From NCBI RefSeq assembly GCF_003457605.1, contig NZ_QRAN01000004.1:124001-188000 (forward strand): a DNA stretch of 64,000 bases. Direction: 5' to 3'. The notes beneath the pieces are model-generated. The model worked only from the letters and a program-made list of their open reading frames with translations, did not search any database and was not told where the DNA came from. Positions 8,149-15,604 of this stretch are shown here, piece after piece. Within the stretch, counting starts at the first letter, position 1. Every line of letters begins with the position of its first letter. The position numbers and the translations under genes were made by a program. The stretch comes from Seongchinamella sediminis (GTDB lineage: Bacteria; Pseudomonadota; Gammaproteobacteria; Pseudomonadales; Halieaceae).

Positions 8149-10497
8149 ATGAACAAGCACTACAAACACACTTTGATGAGCCTGGCAGTTGTGGCAGCGA
8201 TCGGCTCTTCCGACTACGCAAGTGCCCAGCTGGAAGAGGTGGTAGTCACCGCCCGTAAGCGAAGCGAGAGTTTGCAGGACGTCCCGATGGCGGTTTCCGC
8301 GTTTAACTCCGCCCAGTTGCAGGACGCCCAGGTGGAGGGCATGGAAGACCTGCAGCGGATGACCCCCAACCTCACCCTCACCGAGACCGGCGGCCTGCAG
8401 GCAGGCTCGGTAGCGGCGTTTATCCGCGGTATTGGCAATGACCCCAATTTCGCCCAGGGTGTCGGCATTTACGTTGATGATATTTACATGAACCGGGCCA
8501 CCGGATCCCTGCTGGAAGTGTACGATGTGGAGCGAATTGAGGTTCTGAAGGGCCCCCAGGGTAACCTCTATGGGCGCAACACCATTGGCGGCGCCATCAA
8601 ATACGTGCCCCGTGAACCCACCGAGCAACTGAGCGGTGACATTGAGGTCAAGACAGGCGAGTTCGACCTCCTGCAGGTAAAAGGCAATGTTTCCGGGCCG
8701 ATCATCGGTGATACGCTGCTGGGTAGTTTCGGCGCCCTGTATCGCGAACGCGACCCCATCCAGAAAAACACCTTCGATGGTGCCGGCTTCTGGGACCAGG
8801 ATGTATCTGCCTATCGCGGCGCTCTGGTGTGGAATGCAACTGACACGCTGCGGGTCAAGCTGTCCGGGGACTATAACCTGGACGAATCAGTCCCGCGCCT
8901 GCCCAACCGCAGTGGCGTTGATGCCGGGTTCCTGCAGCAGCTGGACTTCTTCACCAATGGCGCCAATTTCTTCCTGGCGCCGGGTACCGGGCTTCTGCAG
9001 ACTCCCAATGACGCGGCAGTGGCCGGCGACCCCGACGAGGTCTCCACCGAGCAAGGCGATCTGCTCAACAAGTTCGAGATCGAGTCAGCCACCGTCGCCC
9101 TGACCGTCGACTGGGATATCAGCGACAGCTGGACCCTGAAATCGATCACCGCCCAGCGCAATACTGACCACGTCCAGCCCTTCGACTTTGACGGCAGTGA
9201 GCAGACTTTTATTTACACCCTCAACGACCGGGAATTCGAGGATTTCAGCCAGGAATTCCAGTTCAACTACAGTAGCGAGAACCTGCAGGCGGTGCTGGGT
9301 GTTTACTACCTCGACGCCACTACCGAGATCAGCGGAACCACGCTGCAGACCCCGCGTTTGCTGGGCACTACCACCCAGTTCAAGGACACTCACCTGGATG
9401 AGCGCGACCTGACCTCCCAATCGGTCTACGCCACTATTGACTGGGACTTCGCCGAGAGCTGGCAGCTGTCCGTGGGTGGCCGCTATACCAAGGACGAAAA
9501 AGAGGAGAGCCAGACCGCGACTGTGGACCAGGAACTCTACGCCCTGGCCCTGGCCAATACGCCCTTTGGCGTTGTTCCCCTGGCGATCGCCCCCGGCCAG
9601 GAAGCCACTGCGGCAGCCAGCCCCTCATTTGTGGGTTGGGCGACACCCTATACCGAGGCCATCAATATCAGTTTCCCCGAGCCGACCTACGCCAAGGATG
9701 ACTGGACGGAATTCTCGCCCAGCGCCAAGCTGACCTGGTTTGCCGGTGAGGACCTGATGTTCTACGGTGGCTTTTCCTCGGGCTTCAAGTCCGGCGGCTT
9801 CCAGAACCAGAGCGGCAAGAGTGATGCTTTCGACCCCGAGGTGGTGGACGCCTATACCCTGGGCATGAAGACTACAGTGCTGGATGGCACCCTGCGCGTG
9901 AACGGCGAAATCTTCTACAACGACTACCAGGACAAGCAACTGGCCACCATCGGCCTGGTTGATAACAACTTCGAGGAGACAGTCGATAACGTCGGTGAAA
10001 TGGAAACCAGTGGCGTTGACCTGGAGATGACCTGGTTGCCCGCTGTCGACGGCCTGACAGTCGGCCTGAACGTGGGTTATCTCGATGTAGACGTCAAAAA
10101 GTTTGAATCCGCCGGTGGCGACATCGCCGACACGACTGCCATCGGTTTCTCCCCGGAGTGGACCGTGGCCGGGCGGGTGAGCTACGAGTTTGATCTCGCC
10201 GACTGGGGCAGCCTGATGCTCGGAACGGACTTCTCTTACCGTACCGAGTCGTACACCAATTCGCCGATAGACCTGACCAACGAAGCTGCCGCGGCGGCGC
10301 AGGTTCAGGACGAGCACGTGATCTGGAATGCCCTGGCGGTATTCCGCAGCCCCGGCAGCAACTGGCGGATTGCGGTGGAAGGCAAGAACCTGGAGGACAC
10401 CCGGGTGCTGACCAACACCTTCGACCTGACCCTGTTCCAGACTGCCGGCTACAACAACCCCCGTACCTGGGCGGTATCGGTCGGCTACGAGTTTTAA
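8149..10497 (+). CDS. TonB-dependent outer-membrane receptor
   Basis: A 782-residue outer-membrane receptor. A signal peptide ends near residue 26 (DYASA/Q) and is followed at once by EEVVVTARKRSESLQDVPMA, a TonB-box-like start of the plug domain. The plug contains VYVDDIYMNRATG-like and RIEVLKGPQGNLYGRNTIGG motifs, and the rest is a beta-barrel that ends in Phe (VGYEF). This subclass is expanded in marine gammaproteobacteria and sphingomonads, often beside catabolic genes, and its ligands are mostly unknown. The gene is monocistronic: it has its own ribosome site and a strong terminator at 10525. The substrate may match the SDR/MaoC/LLM genes that follow. Confidence 0.93.
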   Translation: MNKHYKHTLMSLAVVAAIGSSDYASAQLEEVVVTARKRSESLQDVPMAVSAFNSAQLQDAQVEGMEDLQRMTPNLTLTETGGLQAGSVAAFIRGIGNDPNFAQGVGIYVDDIYMNRATGSLLEVYDVERIEVLKGPQGNLYGRNTIGGAIKYVPREPTEQLSGDIEVKTGEFDLLQVKGNVSGPIIGDTLLGSFGALYRERDPIQKNTFDGAGFWDQDVSAYRGALVWNATDTLRVKLSGDYNLDESVPRLPNRSGVDAGFLQQLDFFTNGANFFLAPGTGLLQTPNDAAVAGDPDEVSTEQGDLLNKFEIESATVALTVDWDISDSWTLKSITAQRNTDHVQPFDFDGSEQTFIYTLNDREFEDFSQEFQFNYSSENLQAVLGVYYLDATTEISGTTLQTPRLLGTTTQFKDTHLDERDLTSQSVYATIDWDFAESWQLSVGGRYTKDEKEESQTATVDQELYALALANTPFGVVPLAIAPGQEATAAASPSFVGWATPYTEAINISFPEPTYAKDDWTEFSPSAKLTWFAGEDLMFYGGFSSGFKSGGFQNQSGKSDAFDPEVVDAYTLGMKTTVLDGTLRVNGEIFYNDYQDKQLATIGLVDNNFEETVDNVGEMETSGVDLEMTWLPAVDGLTVGLNVGYLDVDVKKFESAGGDIADTTAIGFSPEWTVAGRVSYEFDLADWGSLMLGTDFSYRTESYTNSPIDLTNEAAAAAQVQDEHVIWNALAVFRSPGSNWRIAVEGKNLEDTRVLTNTFDLTLFQTAGYNNPRTWAVSVGYEF

Positions 10498-10524
10498 GCA
10501 GTGCCCCTCTAGGGCCTCCATTGA

Positions 10525-10555
10525 CCGTGCCTGAAGCCCAGGCACGGTTTTTTTT
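10525..10555 (+). terminator. Strong intrinsic terminator of the TonB receptor gene
   Basis: A perfect 9-bp stem (CCGTGCCTG / CAGGCACGG) with a 5-base loop is followed by eight T residues. This is a textbook rho-independent terminator. Confidence 0.93.
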
Positions 10556-10609
10556 GCCCCGGTGCCAGGCTAGCATCATCGGGCCTTTACTGAAAAGACA
10601 GGATTGACT

Positions 10610-11479
10610 ATGCGATTCTCTTTGCACACAGGACTTGGCGGTACCGAGGACTACACAGAACTTGCTCGCGCCGCAGAGGCGGCAGGGTTTCATTCGCTGG
10701 CGATTCCGGACAGCATTTTTTACCCGGAAATCACCGAATCCGACTATCCCTATATGAACACCGACGCCGTTCGCCAGGTGCTCGACGGAATGCCGGTGCT
10801 GGATCCCTTTATTGCCATGGCTTCGATGGCCGCGGCAACCGAAAAGCTGCGCTTTTACCCGGCAGTGATGAAGGTGCCGGTGCGCCAGCCGCTGGTGCTG
10901 GCCAAGGCGCTGTCGTCACTGGCGGTAGTGAGCGGTAACCGCGTCAGTCTGGGCGCCGGATTAAGCCCCTGGAAGGAGGATTTTACCTTTAACGGGGTCG
11001 ACTTCGACCAGCGCGGCAAGATTTTTGACGAGTGCCTGGAAATCATCCGGGCGGCGATGAGCGGTGAATACTTTGAATACCAGAGTGATCATTTCGCAAT
11101 TGGTCGCTGTAAGCTGTCACCGGCTCCCACAGCGCCGGTACCGATTCTGGTGGGTGGTCATTCCAAGCCTGCCCTGCGCAGGGCGGCCCAGCTTGGCGAT
11201 GGCTGGGTGTCAGCCAACAGTGATTACGAGACCCTGAAAGAGATTCTGGCGGCGCTTGCGGAATTCCGTCAGCAGTACGGCACTGACGAGCGAACCCAAT
11301 TTGAAGTGCATGCCTTTGATGTGACTGCGCGCAGCATGGATGACTACCAACGCCTGGAGGCGCTGGGCGTGACCGATATCTGTGTGAACCCCTGGAATCC
11401 CTATGACCCGGCTATTACCCTGGAGAAAAAACTCGCCGGCATCGAAGGATTTGCAGAAAAGACAATCAGCCAGTACTGA
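10610..11479 (+). CDS. LLM-class (luciferase-like) flavin/F420-type oxidoreductase
   Basis: A 289-residue luciferase-like monooxygenase fold protein. The N-terminus MRFSLHTGLGG, the central VSLGAGLSPWKEDF and the later PVPILVGGHSKPALRRAAQ are typical of the TIM-barrel LLM oxidoreductases that use reduced FMN or F420. ATG 10610 is chosen because AGGA lies 6 bases upstream. The gene stands alone between the receptor terminator and a convergent hairpin. No cofactor choice can be read from sequence alone. Co-location with two SDRs and a MaoC protein suggests oxidation of a lipid-like substrate. Confidence 0.83.
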   Translation: MRFSLHTGLGGTEDYTELARAAEAAGFHSLAIPDSIFYPEITESDYPYMNTDAVRQVLDGMPVLDPFIAMASMAAATEKLRFYPAVMKVPVRQPLVLAKALSSLAVVSGNRVSLGAGLSPWKEDFTFNGVDFDQRGKIFDECLEIIRAAMSGEYFEYQSDHFAIGRCKLSPAPTAPVPILVGGHSKPALRRAAQLGDGWVSANSDYETLKEILAALAEFRQQYGTDERTQFEVHAFDVTARSMDDYQRLEALGVTDICVNPWNPYDPAITLEKKLAGIEGFAEKTISQY

Positions 11480-11485
11480 GCCGAT

Positions 11486-11508
11486 CAGCGCCCCGTTGCG
11501 GGGCGCTG
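11486..11508. terminator. Perfect hairpin between convergent LLM and SDR genes
   Basis: A perfect 10-bp stem (CAGCGCCCCG / CGGGGCGCTG) with a TTG loop lies 6 bases after the LLM stop codon. There is no T run, so it is probably a bidirectional, weak terminator. Confidence 0.55.
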
Positions 11509-11545
11509 TACCTTACAGGGTCTGTTAACGCTAACTGAATTCGCC

Positions 11546-12307
11546 CTAGAAACTGTCGGGGCGCATCAATGCGTCGTGGCCACCGTCGACGAACAGCATG
11601 GCGCCGCAAATAAAGGTGGCGCGATCACCGAGCAGGAAGCTGGCGGCGTCCGCCATGTCCTCGGGCGTGCCGGGCCTGCCTACCGGAATGGACGCAATAA
11701 ATTGCTTGATTGACTCACTGTAGTCGGGATTGTCCTCGGCCGCCTGGCTCAGTGGGGTGCGGGTGTAGCCGGGGCCGATGGCGTTCATGCGAACACCCTT
11801 GCCGGCGAAGGCGGCGGCATTGCGGCGCATCCAGATGGTCACCGCCTGCTTGGTGCCAGAGTATACCGGATGACCCTGCATCTCTTCCGCGATAGCGCAG
11901 GCGCCCCCGGCGTCGCCCTGTAACAGGCTGTGGATGAACTCTGGATTGGTTTCCATGGGTGCGGAGTTGGATGAAACCAGCAATACGCTGGCATTGTGCT
12001 CTGCCAGGTGGTCTTCGAGTTTCTGGATCAATTCCACGGTGCCAAAGTAGTTCACATTGGTAACCAGGGTATTGTTGGATACGTGAGAGCCGACCCCCGC
12101 GCTGGTGACCAGTCCCTGTAAGCCCGCGCCGGTCGCCTCTATGATCGCTGCTACCGCGGCATCCCGCCCCTCCGGCGAGGCCAGGTCGGCAACAATATCA
12201 GCATTCTGAATGTCGACAGCGAGGGTACGGTGCCCTTCATTTTGCAACTGTTCCGCAATGGCCTTGCCGATGCCGCTGGCGCCGCCGGTAATAACGTAAG
12301 TACCCAT
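11546..12307 (-). CDS. 3-alpha-hydroxysteroid dehydrogenase-like SDR
   Basis: A 253-residue short-chain dehydrogenase. It has the cofactor motif TGGASGIGKAIAEQL at the N-terminus, an early acidic residue in LAVDIQNADIVADL that favours NAD, and the catalytic YSGTK (Tyr and Lys four apart). The C-terminus FVDGGHDALMRPDSF and the segment NVNYFGTVELI closely recall the Comamonas 3-alpha-HSD/carbonyl reductase HsdA, which ends in a similar DGG-DA-MRP pattern. The comparison is from memory. It sits 15 bases downstream of a second SDR on the same strand, so they are likely cotranscribed. A steroid or cyclic alcohol substrate is a reasonable inference. Confidence 0.78.
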   Translation of the reverse strand: MGTYVITGGASGIGKAIAEQLQNEGHRTLAVDIQNADIVADLASPEGRDAAVAAIIEATGAGLQGLVTSAGVGSHVSNNTLVTNVNYFGTVELIQKLEDHLAEHNASVLLVSSNSAPMETNPEFIHSLLQGDAGGACAIAEEMQGHPVYSGTKQAVTIWMRRNAAAFAGKGVRMNAIGPGYTRTPLSQAAEDNPDYSESIKQFIASIPVGRPGTPEDMADAASFLLGDRATFICGAMLFVDGGHDALMRPDSF

Positions 12308-12322
12308 ATTAATTATTCCTCG

Positions 12323-13132
12323 CTATTTTACGTCCCGATTGTCCAGCGTAAGCTCCCAGTCGGGGACATGCAACTGGGGAGTCTTGCCACCATCAACCGG
12401 CAGTACCACGCCGGTGATGAATGCGGCCTGGTCGGAAGCGAGGAAACAGATACTGTTCGCCAGGTCCTCCGGGGTGCCCAGGCGTTGAATGGGAATTGAG
12501 CTTGCCATCAATTTTTTCATCGCGTCGTTTTTCATCACCGATGCATCCAGCCCCGGCGTTTCCACCGCGCCGGGAGCGACCACGTTGACCCGGACGCCAT
12601 GGGGCGCGGCTTCCATCGCCGCGCACATGCTGAACTGGTTGACCGCGGCCTTGGCCGCCGAGTAGGCCCCTGCGGCCATACCTGCCCGCAGGCTGCTGAC
12701 CGAGGAAATATTGATAATCGAGCCGCTGCCCTGGGGCTGCATGATCTTCAGGGCCGACTGGACGCCAATGAAAACACTTTCCACACAGACGCCGAAGTTG
12801 GCGCGCCAGTCCTCGATATTCTGGTCGAGGATCATGCCGCCGATGACCGTGGGCGCATTGTTCACCAGTACATCGAGGCGGCCATAGTCGCTGGCGGTTT
12901 GCTCGATCAGGCTGGCGAAAGCCTCCAGGTTGCCAATATCCAGCTCGACGCCCTTGAACTTGCCGCCGAAATCGTCGATTTCCTGAGCCAGACTTTCCAG
13001 GCGGGGCATGCGCCGGGCACAGGCCACGACCTGTGCTCCCTCCCTGGCCAACTGCAGGGCGGTCGCCCGGCCAATACCCATGCTGCCACCGGTGACGATG
13101 GCAACCTTGCCGGCAAATCTTGCTTCACTCAT
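12323..13132 (-). CDS. Short-chain dehydrogenase/reductase
   Basis: A 269-residue classical SDR with TGGSMGIGRATALQL for cofactor binding, VNNAP in place of the usual NNAG, a serine in INISSVSSL and the catalytic YSAAKAAVNQF. The tail (FITGVVLPVDGGKTPQLH) is standard for the 3-oxoacyl reductase/glucose dehydrogenase-like group. It lies between the MaoC gene upstream (32-base gap) and the 3-alpha-HSD-like gene downstream (15 bases), apparently one operon on the minus strand. The substrate cannot be named from sequence. Confidence 0.85.
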   Translation of the reverse strand: MSEARFAGKVAIVTGGSMGIGRATALQLAREGAQVVACARRMPRLESLAQEIDDFGGKFKGVELDIGNLEAFASLIEQTASDYGRLDVLVNNAPTVIGGMILDQNIEDWRANFGVCVESVFIGVQSALKIMQPQGSGSIINISSVSSLRAGMAAGAYSAAKAAVNQFSMCAAMEAAPHGVRVNVVAPGAVETPGLDASVMKNDAMKKLMASSIPIQRLGTPEDLANSICFLASDQAAFITGVVLPVDGGKTPQLHVPDWELTLDNRDVK

Positions 13133-13164
13133 GGTGTTTTCTCCAGGCGTTCATGTGTTCGAAA

Positions 13165-14253
13165 TTAGAGGGACAGGGTCGCGCTGCCGGTAACGTGGAA
13201 ACCGCGGCTGTTGGCACCGCTGAACTCCACATCCACCAGCTTGTCCTCACCCAGTGCGCTGACCGCACCCTGCATCACCATTGTATCCCCGGGCACGTTG
13301 GGCGCCAGCAATTTCAACCGCAGTTTTTGCAGCCTGGCGCCGGGGCCGGACCAGTCACTGAGGTAGCGGCCGCAGAGGCCGCAGGTGGTGAGTATGTTCA
13401 TGAAGATATCCGGCATGGCCGCGGCCCGTGCGGCGGGCGCGTTGTGGTGCACAGGGATAAAGTCCTGCGAGGCAATGGCGCCGCCCACCACCAGTTTGTG
13501 GGTGATGGGGATGGTTAGTGCCGGCAGCTGCTGGCCCAGTTCCAGGCTGGAGAATTCCAGCGGGCTGAAATCAGGCGGGGTGTTCTCCGGAAAATGCCTC
13601 GCTGCCGCATTGTCGGTGTCGGTGTCGGCCTCGGTGCTTGTGCTGGCACTGGTGGCCGCGGCGCGATACTGGAAATAGGTGATGAGCGCCTCGGCGAAGC
13701 ATTGCTCGTGCTGATCCAGGTACTCGACCTGCTCGGTAACAAAGTAGCCCTGGCCGAGGGCCGTGGTCTTCAGCGGGCTGATCGCGACCACCGTGGTGTA
13801 GTGATGGGGCCGCGCGCCCTCGTGCAGGTAGCGGTGAAAACTGATGTCATAGCTCACCGCCACGTTCTCGGCATAGCCGCGCGAGCTGAGCTCGTCGAAG
13901 ACCCTGTAGGGCTCAGCACTGGTGGACCCGGGCGCGTAGTCCATATTGAAGTCGCGCATGGTCCACATCTGCATCATGGCGGGCGGCGCGACTGCCTGCT
14001 GCAGACCCACGCTGGCCTGGTAGGCCTCATCCAGGTACAGCGGATTGCGGTCGCCCATGGCGCTGCACCACTGCCATATCTGCACCCGGCTGACGGGGTT
14101 GAAACTGTTGTAGGGTCCCAGGCGCTGGCCGGTAAGGGCTTCCAGTTCTGCAGGTTCAAAAGCTGTCAATGTGATACTCCCGGTGGCTGACTGGCCAAGA
14201 TAGTGCCTCGGCCTACTCGCCACCAGCGCTGAATCTGTCGAAAGCATTGACAT
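13165..14253 (-). CDS. MaoC-type double-hotdog acyl-CoA hydratase/dehydratase
   Basis: A protein of up to 362 residues with two hotdog-like halves. The first has a FAS1-dehydratase-like stretch with WQWCSAMGDRNPLYLDEAY and VAPPAMMQMW. The second has KLVVGGAIASQDFIPVHHN, which resembles the D-x4-H active site of MaoC hydratases. The linker holds a Ser/Thr/Asp-rich run (about residues 200-215). ATG 14253 lacks a ribosome site; TTG 14169 is preceded by GGGAG at 7 bases and is a credible alternative start giving 334 residues. As first gene of the MaoC-SDR-SDR operon it could hydrate an enoyl-CoA in ring or side-chain degradation. Confidence 0.75.
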   Translation of the reverse strand: MSMLSTDSALVASRPRHYLGQSATGSITLTAFEPAELEALTGQRLGPYNSFNPVSRVQIWQWCSAMGDRNPLYLDEAYQASVGLQQAVAPPAMMQMWTMRDFNMDYAPGSTSAEPYRVFDELSSRGYAENVAVSYDISFHRYLHEGARPHHYTTVVAISPLKTTALGQGYFVTEQVEYLDQHEQCFAEALITYFQYRAAATSASTSTEADTDTDNAAARHFPENTPPDFSPLEFSSLELGQQLPALTIPITHKLVVGGAIASQDFIPVHHNAPAARAAAMPDIFMNILTTCGLCGRYLSDWSGPGARLQKLRLKLLAPNVPGDTMVMQGAVSALGEDKLVDVEFSGANSRGFHVTGSATLSL

Positions 14254-14313
14254 TTCACACCATGGCCGGGGGTAGGGCAGCAGTGGGTGAAAACGGACTG
14301 CGGCATGCAGGGA

Positions 14314-14685
14314 CTACTCGTCGACCCAGATCTTGCGCAAGGGTTCGCCGAAGTCATCATAGATGATTTTGCGGCGGGGCCGCGGCAGGCGGCTTCGCCT
14401 GGGCTCAGGCTTGCGTTGCAATCGCTGCTGGCGACGAGCCTCGATTGCGGCCACGACCTCCGGCACCAGGGTGCGTGAAGACCTGGGTTCGATGAACAGT
14501 CGCCGGTTGAGGAATAGCGGGGGATCGCCCGGTTCCGTGCCGCTGCGCCCCTGGGGAACGTTTTCCACCTGTCCGCCGCGCTGCAGGAAACGCTCGGTCT
14601 CGCGCTCCAGTTCCGCCCTGATCTCGGCTTTGGAAACGGGTTTCTTCACGGCTCCCCGGTTGAGCTGCGGATGCAGCTGGTTCAC
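14314..14685 (-). CDS. Small basic protein with SutA-like core
   Basis: A 123-residue soluble protein, Arg/Pro-rich at the C-terminus (EPRRSRLPRPRRKIIYDDFG). Its N-terminal helix ELERETERFLQRGGQVENVP resembles the FLSRGGKVQEI helix of SutA, the RNA-polymerase-binding regulator of slow growth in Pseudomonas aeruginosa; the comparison is from memory. No other domain is visible. It is transcribed from its own divergent region with plsC. It may be a transcription-associated protein, but this is a lead rather than an assignment. Confidence 0.6.
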   Translation of the reverse strand: MNQLHPQLNRGAVKKPVSKAEIRAELERETERFLQRGGQVENVPQGRSGTEPGDPPLFLNRRLFIEPRSSRTLVPEVVAAIEARRQQRLQRKPEPRRSRLPRPRRKIIYDDFGEPLRKIWVDE

Positions 14686-14775
14686 AAACCTCCCAGTATA
14701 CCTCGCAGGGTGTGTATTTACAGTAGCTGGTCCGGTGCTCGCCCAGCGTCGGGTCTGGCCCTGGCCATGGCGAGG

Positions 14776-14804
14776 TTTTCAGTCAACCCCGGCTCTGGTT
14801 TAAT
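14776..14804 (+). promoter_or_regulatory. Candidate sigma-70 promoter of the acyltransferase gene
   Basis: TTTTCA (14776-14781) and TTTAAT (14799-14804) are separated by 17 bases. The -10 matches the consensus at five of six positions, and the pair lies 29 bases before ATG 14834. Confidence 0.4.
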
Positions 14805-14833
14805 GCATAGCCTGGAGCTGCCAAGGAAAATTA

Positions 14834-15574
14834 ATGAACGTCATCCGCTCGCTACTGGTTTTTTGCTGGATTGTGCTCACCGTGATTCCGGTGGGCTTGG
14901 CACTGCTGCTCAGTTCCCTGTTCCTCGACGACAAGAAGCTCTGGTGGTGGTTTGCCGTACCCTGGCTGAGGGGTGTTATCGGCGCCGCCCGTATTGTCGG
15001 CGGGGTCAAGTACCAGGTGCACGGCGAAGAAAACCTGCCCGGTCCGGATGACATGCGGCGGGTGATCCTCTGTCCCAAGCACCAGTCCACCTGGGAAACG
15101 TTTTATTTCCCCAGCATGGCTTCCCACCCGCTGTCCTACGTCTTCAAGAAAGAGCTGCTGAGGATTCCCATCTTCGGTTGGGCAATGGCGCGCCTGAATA
15201 TGGTCCACATCGATCGCAGCAAGCGCTCTGCCGCCTGGACCAAGGTGGCAGAAGAAGGCCAGGTGCTGATGGACCAGGGCAAGTGGATCATCATGTTTCC
15301 CGAGGGTACCCGTACCGAACGTGGCAGCAAGGGGGTCTACAAAACCGGCGCCACTCGCCTGGCGGTAGCCACAGGGGCCTACGTCATTCCGATAGCGGTG
15401 ACCTCGGGGCGCTGCTGGCCGCGGCGTTCGTTCTGGTTTATCCCGGGCACGATTGATGTGTCTATCGGCCAGCCGGTATCGGCTGATGGTCGGGAACAGG
15501 GCGAATTGATGGAAGAAATCGAACGCTGGATCGAGGCCGAGATGCGCCGGCTGGACCCCGGGGCCTACAAGTGA
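14834..15574 (+). CDS. plsC: 1-acyl-sn-glycerol-3-phosphate acyltransferase (PlsC family)
   Basis: A 246-residue membrane-associated acyltransferase. A hydrophobic N-terminal segment precedes the acceptor motif KHQSTWETF, an H-x4-E form of the usual H-x4-D. The FPEGTRTERG motif III follows near residue 155. The H-x4-E variant is, as I recall, normal for the Pseudomonas LptA-like subfamily, so it need not mean loss of activity. It acylates lysophosphatidate in phospholipid synthesis. AAGGAAAATTA before the ATG gives a good ribosome site. It converges with the polyphosphate kinase gene. Confidence 0.87.
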   Translation: MNVIRSLLVFCWIVLTVIPVGLALLLSSLFLDDKKLWWWFAVPWLRGVIGAARIVGGVKYQVHGEENLPGPDDMRRVILCPKHQSTWETFYFPSMASHPLSYVFKKELLRIPIFGWAMARLNMVHIDRSKRSAAWTKVAEEGQVLMDQGKWIIMFPEGTRTERGSKGVYKTGATRLAVATGAYVIPIAVTSGRCWPRRSFWFIPGTIDVSIGQPVSADGREQGELMEEIERWIEAEMRRLDPGAYK

Positions 15575-15604
15575 ACAGCAGGTGAGGTGAACGCTCGCCT
15601 GGCC

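Noticed and set aside
14834-15574. Inactive acyltransferase because of H-x4-E instead of H-x4-D
   Set aside because: As I recall, the H-x4-E form is normal in the LptA-like subfamily of Pseudomonas, so loss of function is not supported.
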